The notes: generated by a model not told the origin, from the sequence alone. A stretch of DNA of 64,000 bases from Fen-1359 sp963710355 (GCA_963710355.1 CAVPZU010000001.1:806001-870000); one strand, 5' to 3'. Counted from the stretch's first letter, positions 25,636 to 35,034 are shown. Translations and numbers: made by a program.

Positions 25636-25775
25636 GGGGCTGTTGAAAAACCTGACATTTTGATGTTTGAGATTGCTTCGCTTCGCTCGCAATGACACAA
25701 AACCGCACTTTCTGTCATTGCGAGGAGTCCGCCGATGGCGGATGACGAAGCAATCCTGACTTTTTCAACAGCCCC
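25636..25775. mobile_element. MITE-like element, 140 bp, with perfect terminal inverted repeats and target duplication
   Basis: The ends GGGGCTGTTGAAAAA (25636-25650) and TTTTTCAACAGCCCC (25761-25775) are perfect 15-bp inverted repeats. The flanks are both AAATC (25631-25635 and 25776-25780), a 5-bp target-site duplication. The inside is itself palindromic (gattgcttcg ... cgaagcaatc; attgcgag). No coding capacity, so it must have moved with a transposase encoded elsewhere. Confidence 0.85.
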
Positions 25776-25914
25776 AAATCGCTGAATATCCACGCATTTT
25801 TATTGAACAAAAAACAAATTTCGACGAACCATACTTCAAAATATGGGTTGTCGTATAAAAGAAAGGCGCTTGTTTTTACCAACAACAATGAGCATAATAT
25901 CTCTGAAGTGAGTA

Positions 25915-26045
25915 TGCTCTGTAGAAAAGCAACCGATTTATTTGTCATACCTGCGAAAGCAGGTATCCAGAAACAAAAAAAACAAGTCTGGATTCCCGCT
26001 TGCGCGGGAATGACAGAAAGCAAACAAACGCTTCTCTACAGAGCA
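25915..26045. mobile_element. Second MITE-like element, copy A
   Basis: About 131 bp with 16-bp terminal inverted repeats (TGCTCTGTAGAAAAGC / GCTTCTCTACAGAGCA, one mismatch). Two internal hairpins are present (CATACCTGCGAAAGCAGGTAT and ATTCCCGCTTGCGCGGGAAT). Flanking AAGTGAGTA and AAGTGAATA look like a 9-bp target duplication with one change. A second copy lies in opposite orientation at 35035-35157. Confidence 0.8.
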
Positions 26046-26118
26046 AAGTGAATATTGAAACTGAACCTGCCCCTTTCAGTTTTCGGAGTATTAGTGTATC
26101 GCTGATGATGAGAACATT

Positions 26119-26778
26119 TTGGTTTTGGTAAAGTTTGCACTTGGCGGCAACCTGAGATTTTTATCACATCTCGAACAAATGGTTGCGTTCCAGCGGGCCT
26201 GTGTAAGGGCGGGCGTAGATATGGTCTATACGCAGGGTTTCAATCCGCATCCGATTATTTCAATACCTCTGCCCCGGTCGGTAGGCGTTGAATCCGATGA
26301 CGATTATTTTTGCCTTCGAATCAAAGATTCAAAGGCAAGTTTTGACAGCCGGCGTTTTCAAGCCGCCCTTTCTATGCAGATGCCAGCAGGTTTCAAATTA
26401 AATTCCGTTTGCGTATCCCAGTCAAACAAACTCCCCTTTCCGCAGGCGGCAGTATATTTCCTGCCCACCAAATCGAGTCTTTTAGATGATAATATCAGGC
26501 AAGAAAAGCTGAAATCCGCAATCAGCGGTTTTTTGGCCGCTGCGAGCCTGATTGTGCCGAGGAAGGCAGAACCAAAGAGGCGAAGGGTTAAAAATGTTGA
26601 TGTAAGGGGTTTTATTGACGATATTATACTTCAGGAAAGCGGCGTATCTGTTCGCTGCAAAATATATTCCGGCGGCACAATAAGGGTTGATGAAATTTTG
26701 GCCTTATTGGGATTGAGCGTTAGTGATTTATCCGGGCCTGTGCGGAGAACTTCCGTGCAGTGGAAACTGGATAGTTAA
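26119..26778 (+). CDS. TIGR03936/DUF2344 radical-SAM-linked protein
   Basis: Protein of 219 residues of the family found beside or fused to B12-binding radical SAM proteins and next to RNase E/G: KFALGGNLRFLSHLEQMVAFQRA, then YTQGFNPHPIISIPLPRSVGVES. The start is a TTG at 26119; no ATG fits the frame. RNase E/G follows 35 bases later on the same strand, the normal neighbourhood. The partner radical SAM domain is absent here. The biochemical role is unknown; a link to RNA modification is only suggested by context. Confidence 0.85.
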   Translation: MVLVKFALGGNLRFLSHLEQMVAFQRACVRAGVDMVYTQGFNPHPIISIPLPRSVGVESDDDYFCLRIKDSKASFDSRRFQAALSMQMPAGFKLNSVCVSQSNKLPFPQAAVYFLPTKSSLLDDNIRQEKLKSAISGFLAAASLIVPRKAEPKRRRVKNVDVRGFIDDIILQESGVSVRCKIYSGGTIRVDEILALLGLSVSDLSGPVRRTSVQWKLDS

Positions 26779-26813
26779 CAATAAAATAAACCGACAAAAA
26801 AAAGGAAAACGAG

Positions 26814-28343
26814 ATGAGCAGGGAAATGCTTATAAATGTTGCCGAAGGGCAGGAGTGCCGAATTGCGGTCGTGGAAAATGGAACGCTTGAAGAGTTGTAT
26901 ATTGAAAGAACCAGCTCCGACAGCAAGGTTGGCAATATCTATAAAGGCAGGGTTGTAAATATCGAATCGGGAATACAGGCTGCCTTCGTGGATTTCGGGG
27001 CAGGCAGAAACGGCTTCTTACATATTAGCGACCTTCATCCTCGTTATTTCCCAGGCTCCCAAAAAACAGAGCAATCTGAGATGATAGGCCATAGAAAGGC
27101 CCTAAAAGAGAGACTGCCTATCCAGAAATGCCTCCATAAGGGAAGTGAAATTATCGTGCAGGTTACAAAGGAGGGCATCAACAGCAAAGGACCGACCCTC
27201 AGCACGTATCTGGCCCTGCCCGGAAAATATCTTGTGATGATGCCTTGGATGCACAAGGAGGGAGTTTCGCACAAAATCGAGGATGAACAGGAACGCGAGA
27301 GGCTGCTGAAAATCCTCGAACAAAACAGGCTGCCCAAAGATATAGGTTTTATCATTCGAACTGCCGCCGAAGGCGCTTCAAAAAGGGATATTCAGAGAGA
27401 TTTAAGATACCTAAACAGGCTCTGGTACTCAATCGATAGGCGCATCAGAACCGAAAACACCCCCGCTGAACTCTACCGCGAATCCGACCTCGTAATTCGG
27501 ACGCTGCGGGACGTCTTTACCACAAATATCACACAGATAGTCTGCGACTCGGAAGCCGTCGTTCGCAAAATCAGGGATTTCCTCTCGCAGGCATACCCCC
27601 GGCTCAGACATCGCCTCACATTCTATAATGAGCAGTTGCCGCTGTTTCATCAGTACAAGATTGAAGACGAAATTGCCAGGATTCAATCACGCACCGTTGA
27701 GCTTAAATGCGGCGGCTCCATCATTATCGAGCAGACAGAGGCGCTCGTTGCCATCGACGTCAACAGTGGCAGATACCGCAGAGAGGAAAATGCCGAGCAG
27801 ACCGCCTATTCAATAAATTGTGAAGCCGCCTCTGAAATTGCCCGCCAGCTTCGTCTTCGAGACCTCGGCGGACTGATTATCTGCGACTTTATCGATATGC
27901 GAAACGAAAAGCACCGCCACGGCGTTGAAAAAGTTTTCCGCGATGCGCTCAAGGCCGACCGCGCACGAATCAAAATTTTACGGATAAGCAGATTTGGCAT
28001 CATTGAAATGACTCGTCAGCGGATGAGACCCTCGCTGCAGTCAACGATTTGTTTAGTTTGCCCGCAATGCGGCGGCTCAGGCTTTGTCAAAAGTCAGGAA
28101 TCTCAGACTATTGAAATGTTAAGATTGCTTCGGCTTGCCGCCTCAAAGGAACAAATCAAACGCGTCGAACTTTTTGTCTCGCCGGAGGTTGCAGAGTATC
28201 TCCAGAATGAAAAACGCTCTGTGATTAGCCGCATAGAGCAACAGAGCGACAAGAAGATAGTTATTCACTCTGCCGTAAATTTTACCGGCGAAAAATACGA
28301 AATTCTCTGCTACAACGACCGCGGCGCCGTCGTGAAACTGTAA
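26814..28343 (+). CDS. rng: Ribonuclease E/G family endoribonuclease
   Basis: Protein of 509 residues that cuts single-stranded A/U-rich RNA in rRNA maturation and mRNA decay. An S1 domain at about 35-125 (VGNIYKGRVVNIESGIQAAFVDFG) is followed by the 5'-sensor and RNase-H-like region. The DNase-I-like catalytic part has Asp in VAIDVNSGR and in LIICDFIDMR, and a Zn-link-like CLVCPQCGGSGFV near 415. The length fits RNase G; there is no long RNase E scaffold tail. Confidence 0.93.
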   Translation: MSREMLINVAEGQECRIAVVENGTLEELYIERTSSDSKVGNIYKGRVVNIESGIQAAFVDFGAGRNGFLHISDLHPRYFPGSQKTEQSEMIGHRKALKERLPIQKCLHKGSEIIVQVTKEGINSKGPTLSTYLALPGKYLVMMPWMHKEGVSHKIEDEQERERLLKILEQNRLPKDIGFIIRTAAEGASKRDIQRDLRYLNRLWYSIDRRIRTENTPAELYRESDLVIRTLRDVFTTNITQIVCDSEAVVRKIRDFLSQAYPRLRHRLTFYNEQLPLFHQYKIEDEIARIQSRTVELKCGGSIIIEQTEALVAIDVNSGRYRREENAEQTAYSINCEAASEIARQLRLRDLGGLIICDFIDMRNEKHRHGVEKVFRDALKADRARIKILRISRFGIIEMTRQRMRPSLQSTICLVCPQCGGSGFVKSQESQTIEMLRLLRLAASKEQIKRVELFVSPEVAEYLQNEKRSVISRIEQQSDKKIVIHSAVNFTGEKYEILCYNDRGAVVKL

Positions 28344-28503
28344 ATTGTGAATCGCGTATCGAACCACCACAAATTGCCCTTGACGAACCTCGGCCTTTTG
28401 ACGATACTATTCTTCGCTTTTAAACGATTGACTCGTGCTTCGTCCCCGCTCTTGCTCCGCAAGAAGCTGCGGGGGCTTCGCAGAGTAGCAAGGAAACTTT
28501 ATC

Positions 28504-29016
28504 GTGGAATTTGACCTCGAATATGCACGGATGGTTTTTTCTGCCGAAGCTGCCGGCATCGTCTCTATCACGCCGGTAGTCGATGAGTCTTTTGCAAAGG
28601 CTGCCGAGATGATTTACAACTGCACCGGCTCGGTCATCGTCAGCGGCATCGGAAAGGCCGGTCTTATCGCCAGAAAAATCTCCGCAACGTTGGCCTCCAC
28701 GGGTTCACCGAGCCATTTTCTGCATCCTGCTGAAGCCGTTCACGGCGACCTCGGCAGACTCCGGCGAGACGATATTGTTATCGTTTTAAGTTATGGCGGC
28801 GAAACCGATGAGATTATTCGGCTCATAAACCTCGTAAAGCAGTTAGAAATAAAACTGATTGCAATTACCGGCGACAGCGATTCGACCTTGAGCAAACACA
28901 GCGATGTCGTTTTATGTATGGGAAAGATTGAAGAGGCCTGTCCCCTCGGCCTGTGCCCAGCGTCTCGACGGCCTGTATGCTCGCCATTGGCGATGCACTC
29001 GCCTTTACCGTTATGA
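28504..29016 (+). CDS. kdsD: D-arabinose-5-phosphate isomerase (KdsD/KpsF), N-terminal SIS fragment
   Basis: Converts ribulose-5-phosphate to arabinose-5-phosphate for Kdo synthesis. The SIS domain contains SGIGKAGLIARKISATLASTGSPSHFLHPAEAVHGDLGRL and the EACPLGL segment. One base is missing near 28950; the protein then continues as VPSVSTACMLAIGDALA in the next entry. The start is a GTG at 28504. kdsC follows, so the pair makes a Kdo supply unit. Confidence 0.9.
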   Translation: MEFDLEYARMVFSAEAAGIVSITPVVDESFAKAAEMIYNCTGSVIVSGIGKAGLIARKISATLASTGSPSHFLHPAEAVHGDLGRLRRDDIVIVLSYGGETDEIIRLINLVKQLEIKLIAITGDSDSTLSKHSDVVLCMGKIEEACPLGLCPASRRPVCSPLAMHSPLPL

Positions 29017-29480
29017 AGGCCAGAAATTTCGGTGTCGAGGATTTTGCACGGTTTCATCCCGGCGGCTCGCTCGGCACCAAACTGCTTACCGTAGAGCAAT
29101 CTATGATTTTCAGAACCGGCGAGAAACTGCCCATCGCCTCTGTCGATGATACCGTAAGACAGATGCTCGATAAAACCGGAAGTGTTAAACGTCACGGCGC
29201 CGTGATGATTGTCGATAAAGCCGGAAGATTGGCTGGCATTGTTACCGATGCCGACCTGCGGCGGCTCTTTACCGCCAAAGCATCCGCCGCCCTCGATATT
29301 AAAACCGCAGATATTATGACCGCCGGCTGCAAAAAAATCCGCGCAGATGCCCTCGCTTCCGAGGCAACGGCCATCTTTCATAAATACCGCATTGACGAAT
29401 TGCCCGTTGTTGATTCTATAGACAGGCCTGTCGGATTAATCGACGTTCAGGATATTTTAACGATAAAGGTTGTTGGTTAA
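28953..29480 (+). CDS. kdsD: D-arabinose-5-phosphate isomerase (KdsD/KpsF), C-terminal fragment
   Basis: Rest of the SIS domain (PSVSTACMLAIGDALAFTVM, FHPGGSLGTKLLT) and two CBS domains (about residues 55-110 and 115-170 of the fragment: VDKAGRLAGIVTDADLRR; VVDSIDRPVGLIDVQDIL). Joined length is about 325, normal for the family. Confidence 0.9.
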   Translation: MPSVSTACMLAIGDALAFTVMKARNFGVEDFARFHPGGSLGTKLLTVEQSMIFRTGEKLPIASVDDTVRQMLDKTGSVKRHGAVMIVDKAGRLAGIVTDADLRRLFTAKASAALDIKTADIMTAGCKKIRADALASEATAIFHKYRIDELPVVDSIDRPVGLIDVQDILTIKVVG

Positions 29481-29530
29481 TTGTCTCTTTCCGCCACAAG
29501 GACGGCGGATCTTCGACTCCAGGCAGGTTG

Positions 29531-30064
29531 ATGACCAGATTGAAAAAGAAAAAGGTAAATTTTGAGAACATACAACTGCTTGTCCTCGATGTGGACGGCG
29601 TCTTAACCGACGGCACCATTGTCATAAATCCTGACGGCAGCGAGAGCAAATTCTTTAATGTTCTCGACGGCCACGGCATTAAAATGTGGAGAAGAGCGGG
29701 ACTAAAGGTTGCATTATTAAGCGGACGAGCCTCGCAGCCGACACGCTTCAGGGCCGAGCAGTTAGAAGTTGATTACTGCCTTGAAAATTGTCGCGATAAA
29801 ATGCCCGCTTTGAAAAAATTGCTCGATGAGCTTGCCCTTACAGCGAAGCAGACCGCCTTTGTCGGCGATGACCTGCCCGATATTTCCCCGATGAGATGCG
29901 CCGGTTTCGCGGTCGCTGTCGCAAATGCCGTCAACGAGGTAAAACAATACGCTGATTTTGTGACAAAACTCAGCGGAGGCTCCGGCGCCGTCAGGGAGGT
30001 AATTGAATATATGTTGAAAAAAAAGGGTTTGTGGCAGAAACTGCTGGAACGTTATACTGCCTGA
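29531..30064 (+). CDS. kdsC: Kdo-8-phosphate phosphatase (HAD superfamily)
   Basis: Protein of 177 residues, a C0-type HAD phosphatase that removes phosphate from Kdo-8-P. Motif I is LLVLDVDGVLTDG, motif II ALLSGR, the motif III Lys region is CRDKMPALKKLL, and motif IV is FVGDDLPDISPM. The ATG at 29531 follows GGCAGG; a TTG just before it is less likely. It sits between kdsD and the LptC-like gene, in a lipopolysaccharide operon. Confidence 0.92.
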   Translation: MTRLKKKKVNFENIQLLVLDVDGVLTDGTIVINPDGSESKFFNVLDGHGIKMWRRAGLKVALLSGRASQPTRFRAEQLEVDYCLENCRDKMPALKKLLDELALTAKQTAFVGDDLPDISPMRCAGFAVAVANAVNEVKQYADFVTKLSGGSGAVREVIEYMLKKKGLWQKLLERYTA

Positions 30065-30082
30065 GTTCGGGATGAACAGATT

Positions 30083-31066
30083 ATGCGTTTAAATTTACGA
30101 AATTTATATATTGGGATTGCTTGTGTGGTTCTTGCGGCTGTCGGTTACTTCCTCATCAGTTTATTAAGCAGCAGAGAACCCATTATTGTTGAAAAATCTT
30201 CCCAGTTTTCCCGTCCCGACAGCAATACGCTTCGCTCGGGACAAATCGGAAGAATCGGAGATGTGAACATTGCCGAGATGGAAAATCCGGTATATAAGCA
30301 TCTGAACAAAAAAGGCGAGGTTGACAGGGAATTTACCTTTAAAAGAATTTTGAAGGCTGTCGGCGATAAATGGGAGGTGGAAAACCCCGGAATCAGTTTT
30401 TTCCGTGATGACCTTTCGGTGATTGTGACGGCGGATAAGGCTGATGTTCAGACCGAAACCGTCTTAAAGCAGGTTCGACCAAAAGATGCCGCTCTTGCCG
30501 GAAACGTCGTCGTTCATATCCAGCCGAAAGACTCCGCCGATATTAAGGAAAGTTTCGCCTATCTCGATAATATCTCATTCGAATCCGACAGCTCACACGC
30601 CTTTACCAGCGGGCCTGTCAGGTTCGTTTCAGAAAATATCCAATTGACCGGAACAGGGATGGAATTCGTCTATAACGCAGAAAAAAGAAGGCTCGAATTC
30701 TTCAAGATTGACGACCTCAATAGTCTTCAATTGAAAGTTCCCGCCAAATCAATTCCGCTCTCAACCGGCAGGAAGGATATAGCCGCTAAAAACGCTGTTT
30801 CTCATTCGCAGACTACATCAATGAAAGATACGGACAAAGCTTCAGAATACGGCGGCAAAATTTATGCTTCTGAAGAAAAGGACGTAAATTCTGCCGGCAA
30901 CAAGACCCTTTATCAATTGATGTTTAATAAAAATGTTGTTATCGACAGTCCCCGGCAGGTTATTTTCACAGACCGGTTTAATATCAATAATGTTTTCCTG
31001 AAACAATCCGCCCCGAATGCCGAAGATTTCGGACTTCGGGAGGCTCGGTCGAGCCAAAAATCCTGA
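30083..31066 (+). CDS. LptC-like LPS transport protein, N-terminal fragment
   Basis: One N-terminal membrane helix (about 8-28, LYIGIACVVLAAVGYFLISLL) and a periplasmic beta-rich domain of the LptC/OstA-N type (ISFFRDDLSVIVTADKADVQ; NVVVHIQPKD; LTGTGMEFVYNAEKRRLEFF). It follows kdsC by 18 bases, the normal lptC position. At about 690 residues for the three joined parts it is far longer than E. coli LptC (191), so it may combine LptC-like and LptA-like repeats. The frame is lost around 31040-31066. Confidence 0.75.
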   Translation: MRLNLRNLYIGIACVVLAAVGYFLISLLSSREPIIVEKSSQFSRPDSNTLRSGQIGRIGDVNIAEMENPVYKHLNKKGEVDREFTFKRILKAVGDKWEVENPGISFFRDDLSVIVTADKADVQTETVLKQVRPKDAALAGNVVVHIQPKDSADIKESFAYLDNISFESDSSHAFTSGPVRFVSENIQLTGTGMEFVYNAEKRRLEFFKIDDLNSLQLKVPAKSIPLSTGRKDIAAKNAVSHSQTTSMKDTDKASEYGGKIYASEEKDVNSAGNKTLYQLMFNKNVVIDSPRQVIFTDRFNINNVFLKQSAPNAEDFGLREARSSQKS

Positions 31067-31802
31067 AACCCAAAAAGAAGCCGCTGCTGAAAATAAAACC
31101 GATACAAGTAGACCTGTCAAGAACAGTAAAAATGCGGGCAGGTCCGAAGAGCTAATGCCTGTCACTGTAAAGTGCGAAGGCGGTATCCTCGTTACGCCGA
31201 TGGATTCTGACAGAAGACCAGAGCCGGTTGATTCGAAAGATTCTGTGACCGGCGGCAGAGGGCTTGCAAAGTACGGCGACCCGAAGGGCAAGACCACGCT
31301 TGAAGGCCGAAAATTAGAATTTGATGCCGCATCCAATCTTGCCGTTCTGCAGGGAAACTGTGCCGCCAAGATGCTTGCCCCCTCAAGCTCCATCGACCGC
31401 AGATATTCTATCGCCGCCCAGAGAATTGCGGCAAATCTCACAGAGAAAAACGAAGGACAAATGTTCGGAGAACTTTCGCACATCAGGGCCGATGGCGGCG
31501 TCGTCCAGTTCGCCGTTGAAAAGCTCGAACAGAACAGGACGCTCGGCTTTACCAAAATTAAGTGTTTCAATTTCGATTTTGACTCTGCCAGTCAAACTCT
31601 CGCGGCAGGTGGTCCAGGCCTTATTGCCATTGATAATTCCAAACCGACCAAAAAGGAAATCGATGCCTTAAAGCCCCAAGAAAATATCGCCCGAAATTTT
31701 AGCCTGCAAAAACCCTGCTATGCCATAATTACGGACTTTGCAAGTCTTGAATACAACCTCAAAACCGAGCATATCCTGCGCAGGCCGGCAAAAACAGAAT
31801 GA
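31017..31802 (+). CDS. LptC-like LPS transport protein, middle fragment
   Basis: Continuation with another set of OstA-like beta repeats (GGILVTPMDSD; LEGRKLEFDAASNLAVLQGNC; RYSIAAQRIAANLTE). The first residues are out of frame; the true continuation starts around PETQKEAAAENKTD. It ends at a TGA overlapping the ATG of the next frame. Confidence 0.65.
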   Translation: MPKISDFGRLGRAKNPETQKEAAAENKTDTSRPVKNSKNAGRSEELMPVTVKCEGGILVTPMDSDRRPEPVDSKDSVTGGRGLAKYGDPKGKTTLEGRKLEFDAASNLAVLQGNCAAKMLAPSSSIDRRYSIAAQRIAANLTEKNEGQMFGELSHIRADGGVVQFAVEKLEQNRTLGFTKIKCFNFDFDSASQTLAAGGPGLIAIDNSKPTKKEIDALKPQENIARNFSLQKPCYAIITDFASLEYNLKTEHILRRPAKTE

Positions 31803-32170
31803 ACATCGGCTATCTGCCCATCATCGACGGTAAAGAAGGGCAGGTCGTAAAGGCAACGGTCGGCAAGGTCGAGGCCAAACTTATACAAACCGCCACAGGC
31901 CAGAGAGAGCTTGTCAAATTGTATGCATCCGATGGCGTCACATACGATGAGCAGAACAATACAAAAGGCAGCAAAAACAAAAACCTTCAGCTCGTCGGCA
32001 GCGACCTCATCTACAACGTCGAAAACGCTGCCAATCCAGTTATTACCGTCTGGGGAAATCAGTCCTGGCCGTGCTTTTTAAACGGCGTTCAGGTTGACGG
32101 GATTGAATATCAGCTTTCGACAGGCAGACTTAAGGAGACTAAAATTCTTGCCCCCGGCGCCATCTGGTAA
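31799..32170 (+). CDS. LptC-like LPS transport protein, C-terminal fragment
   Basis: Protein segment of 123 residues with the same beta-repeat style (VEAKLIQTATGQRELVKLYA; LQLVGSDLIYNVENAANPVI). It overlaps the previous stop by ATGA. Either a separate, translationally coupled small gene or, more likely given the unbroken repeat pattern, the end of the same protein after another one-base shift. Confidence 0.55.
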   Translation: MNIGYLPIIDGKEGQVVKATVGKVEAKLIQTATGQRELVKLYASDGVTYDEQNNTKGSKNKNLQLVGSDLIYNVENAANPVITVWGNQSWPCFLNGVQVDGIEYQLSTGRLKETKILAPGAIW

Positions 32171-32234
32171 TTCTTCGCCCACCCCCTGTCTTTTTCTTTT
32201 GAATAGAACGCATTTCATAACCTTGCTTGTTGGC

Positions 32235-32272
32235 GTTCGTAGTCTTTTCGATTAATCGAAAAGACTACGAAC
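32235..32272. repeat. Perfect 38-bp palindrome
   Basis: Two 19-bp arms (GTTCGTAGTCTTTTCGATT and its exact complement) with no loop, followed 9 bases later by a T-rich stretch (ctttttatt). It could act as a terminator after the LPS genes, or be a remnant of a mobile repeat. Confidence 0.7.
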
Positions 32273-32454
32273 ATACGAGCCTTTTTATTATAATAATTTC
32301 AGCAAATAAGAGCCGACATCGCGATTGCCAACAGAGCAATCCGCTGGCGGCGGACTGGATTCCCGCTATTCCTTTTAGCAAGGACAAGTTTCGCAGGGGA
32401 GACAATTATGAAATGGCTTGTAGTGTATTGTGGGTTCTGTGCTCCTGCCGTTTC

Positions 32455-33135
32455 TTATCCGCATATCTTTCGCAAATCTTCAATGAAAATTTTTGCGAGG
32501 GTTTCGGTTATCTTGTCCGCACTGGAAAGCTGGTCGGCGGCGTAGGAATTTGTAACAGCGATTGTTTTCATACCGGCCTTTTGTGCCGCCACAAGACCCC
32601 ACATCGAGTCTTCTATCACTACGCAGTGCGCAGGCAGGATTTTCGGTCTGATTTTCTCATTTAATTTTTGCAACGTGAACAGGAAACCATCAGGAAAGGG
32701 TTTGCCTCGTTTTACCAATTCAGCCGAAACGATTACTTCAAAGTAATCAGCTAAATGATTTGCATCAAGGATGAGCTTAATCTCACCCAATAAAGCCCCC
32801 GAGCAGATTGCCATCGGTATCTTATTTGCCTTTAAATTATCCAGAAACTCTTTTACTCCGCCGATTGTCCTGCATTCGGTCCTCGCCAGATTTTCAAATG
32901 CCGTCCTCTTTTTTTCGAGCAGCTCTTTTAACTTTTCGTCATCAGCTTTCTGAAAATCCTTCTCGATTATGGTCTTGAAAAGGTCGAGGTCCGTCAGCCC
33001 CAGCATCTGTTTATAATATTGCTCTTTTGTTATCTGCACCCCGTAAGGTGCAAGAGCGATATTGAACGCCTTCAAATGCAGCATCTCAGAATCGACTATC
33101 ACGCCGTCAAAATCAAATATAACCGCCCGCAGCAT
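32455..33135 (-). CDS. HAD-family hydrolase, beta-phosphoglucomutase-like
   Basis: Protein of 226 residues. Motif I is FDFDGVIVDSE, with a helical cap at about 18-85; motif II is MAICSGA, the motif III Lys is in KRGKPFPDGFL, and motif IV is CVVIEDSMWGLVAAQKAG. The layout matches phosphatases and mutases acting on sugar phosphates or phosphoglycolate; the substrate cannot be told. It is the last gene of the minus-strand acyl-CoA dehydrogenase/ETF run, with a 36-base gap. Confidence 0.88.
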   Translation of the reverse strand: MLRAVIFDFDGVIVDSEMLHLKAFNIALAPYGVQITKEQYYKQMLGLTDLDLFKTIIEKDFQKADDEKLKELLEKKRTAFENLARTECRTIGGVKEFLDNLKANKIPMAICSGALLGEIKLILDANHLADYFEVIVSAELVKRGKPFPDGFLFTLQKLNEKIRPKILPAHCVVIEDSMWGLVAAQKAGMKTIAVTNSYAADQLSSADKITETLAKIFIEDLRKICG

Positions 33136-33171
33136 CCTTTATTCCTTTGCACCTCTGATGAGTTTTTATAT

Positions 33172-35004
33172 TCACTCGCCCGGTACCGGCGGTACCAGTT
33201 TTTCGTAGTCGCTCAATGTTGACTTGTCGCCCGAGCAGATTTGTTCCGCTAGACTTGCAATCTTTGGCACCGCCTCATCGATGAATCTTCGGGCGATTAT
33301 TGTCTTCCGCTCCTTTATTGAAATAGGCTGTCCTTCATCTTGCGGTGAGCCTGTCGAACCCGCTGCCCTGCCGTCTTTGCCGGAAATTGGAATCTGCGTA
33401 TCCACTTTTGTGCTTGCCTGCCCGCAGAACAGATAACCGCAGATTAAGTCAATCGCAATATCCACAATCGCCCTGCCGTAAAGGTCCATATACTCATTGC
33501 CTCTCTCCTTGACAAAGAAAATCGAGCGTTTCAGTTGTTCAGTCCCCGCCGAAAGTTTTTCAAGCAAATCCTTGATTGCTTCATCGTACTGCGCCGCCTG
33601 CAATTCGGCCAGCAGCCTCTCCGCCGTCCCGCTGCAGACCCCTCGCACTGCCGCCACAATCTGCAATTGACTTGTCCCCTCATAGATAGTTGTAATTCTC
33701 GCATCCCTGTAATATCTTTCAGCTGCATAATCCCGCATATACCCGCTTCCGCCTAAAATCTGCATTGCATCGTAAGCGACCCTGTTGCACATCTCCGAAC
33801 AGTAATATTTACTCATCGGCGTCAGCATCGACGCATATCTCGAATACTTCTTCAAAGTATTTCGCAGTTCCTTACTTTTTTCCTTGTCTGCCGGCGGATT
33901 TGTTTCCGTCATTTTCGTATAATTAATCTCGTAATCTACCATCGTGCTTGTCTCATACAAAATCGCCCTGCCCGCCTCGATTGCTACTCTCATATCAATC
34001 AGCATATCCCGCACCGCAGGCAGTTTTTCTATCGCCACTCCGAACTGCCTTCGGCTTGCAGCATAATCCCTCGCAAGGTTGTATGCCGCCTCCACAATCC
34101 CCATTGATTGTGCTGCAATCCCCACCCTCGCCCCGTTCATCAGGCTCATCACATAAGTCACCAGCCCCCGCTGCCTCTCGCCGATAATTTCGCACGGCGT
34201 ATTGTCAAAAAATATCTCGCAGGTCGGCGAACCGTGTATCCCGAGTTTTTCCTCAAGCCTGCGTATATGAACCGTCGGGCCTCTGTCGCACACAAAAAGA
34301 CTCAAGCCCAGCCCGCCGCTCCTGTCCGGCTCGCTCCTCGCCAAAACCAGCAGCACGTCCCCGCAGCCGTTGGTGATAAAACGCTTTACCCCGTGTAAAA
34401 ACCACGAGCCTGCTCCATCTTCAAACGCCCGCAGTTTCACCGCCTGCAGGTCGCTTCCCGCATCCGGCTCTGTCAGAACCATAGCGCCCGTCACCTCGCC
34501 CTTTGCGAATTTGCAGAGGTATTTTTGCTTGATTTCTTCAGATGCAAAAGCGTTTATCGTCTCCGCTATCCCCTGGAGCCCGAATATATTCATAAGCGAT
34601 GCGTCCGCTCGCGAAACTATTTCCACTGCCATCGTATAAACGAGATTTGGAAAATTCAGGCCGCCGAATCTATAAGGCAGGGTAAAGCCCATCACCTCCG
34701 CCTGCGCCAGCTTTTCGAGCGATTCGCGGATTCCCTTCGCATAGCTTACAGAACCGTCCGGATTAAGAGTATTTCCCTCTTTATCCACCTCTTCGGCCCG
34801 CGGCGCAATAAATTCCGCTGCCAGCTGCCCAAGCGATGTAAGAACCATCCCGTAATTTTCTATGGCCTCATCCGCATCCGCAGGCGCATAGTCAGATTCC
34901 CCGGCAAATCTGAACCCTTCTTCCTGCAGAGCGGCAAGAGGCCGCAAATCAATGTGCCTGAATAAAAATTTTATATCTTCATTATCGCTGTAAAAATTCG
35001 CCAT
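33172..35004 (-). CDS. Acyl-CoA dehydrogenase (long form)
   Basis: Flavoenzyme oxidising an acyl-CoA to the enoyl-CoA and passing electrons to ETF. FAD/substrate motifs: MVLTEPDAGSDLQAVKLRA, FITNGCGDVLLV, RRQFGVAIEKLPAVRDML and MQILGGSGYMRDYAAERYYRDARITTIYEGTSQLQ. The Glu in IYEGTSQ is the usual catalytic base. At 610 residues it has about 200 more than short-chain enzymes, as in the long AcdA-type group. A dispersed-repeat string (positions 33344-33360) encodes part of the C-terminal stretch AAGSTGSPQDEGQP. etfA and etfB lie upstream. Confidence 0.92.
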   Translation of the reverse strand: MANFYSDNEDIKFLFRHIDLRPLAALQEEGFRFAGESDYAPADADEAIENYGMVLTSLGQLAAEFIAPRAEEVDKEGNTLNPDGSVSYAKGIRESLEKLAQAEVMGFTLPYRFGGLNFPNLVYTMAVEIVSRADASLMNIFGLQGIAETINAFASEEIKQKYLCKFAKGEVTGAMVLTEPDAGSDLQAVKLRAFEDGAGSWFLHGVKRFITNGCGDVLLVLARSEPDRSGGLGLSLFVCDRGPTVHIRRLEEKLGIHGSPTCEIFFDNTPCEIIGERQRGLVTYVMSLMNGARVGIAAQSMGIVEAAYNLARDYAASRRQFGVAIEKLPAVRDMLIDMRVAIEAGRAILYETSTMVDYEINYTKMTETNPPADKEKSKELRNTLKKYSRYASMLTPMSKYYCSEMCNRVAYDAMQILGGSGYMRDYAAERYYRDARITTIYEGTSQLQIVAAVRGVCSGTAERLLAELQAAQYDEAIKDLLEKLSAGTEQLKRSIFFVKERGNEYMDLYGRAIVDIAIDLICGYLFCGQASTKVDTQIPISGKDGRAAGSTGSPQDEGQPISIKERKTIIARRFIDEAVPKIASLAEQICSGDKSTLSDYEKLVPPVPGE

Positions 35005-35034
35005 ATCTTTAAACTCATAACTAAAAGTTCAAAA

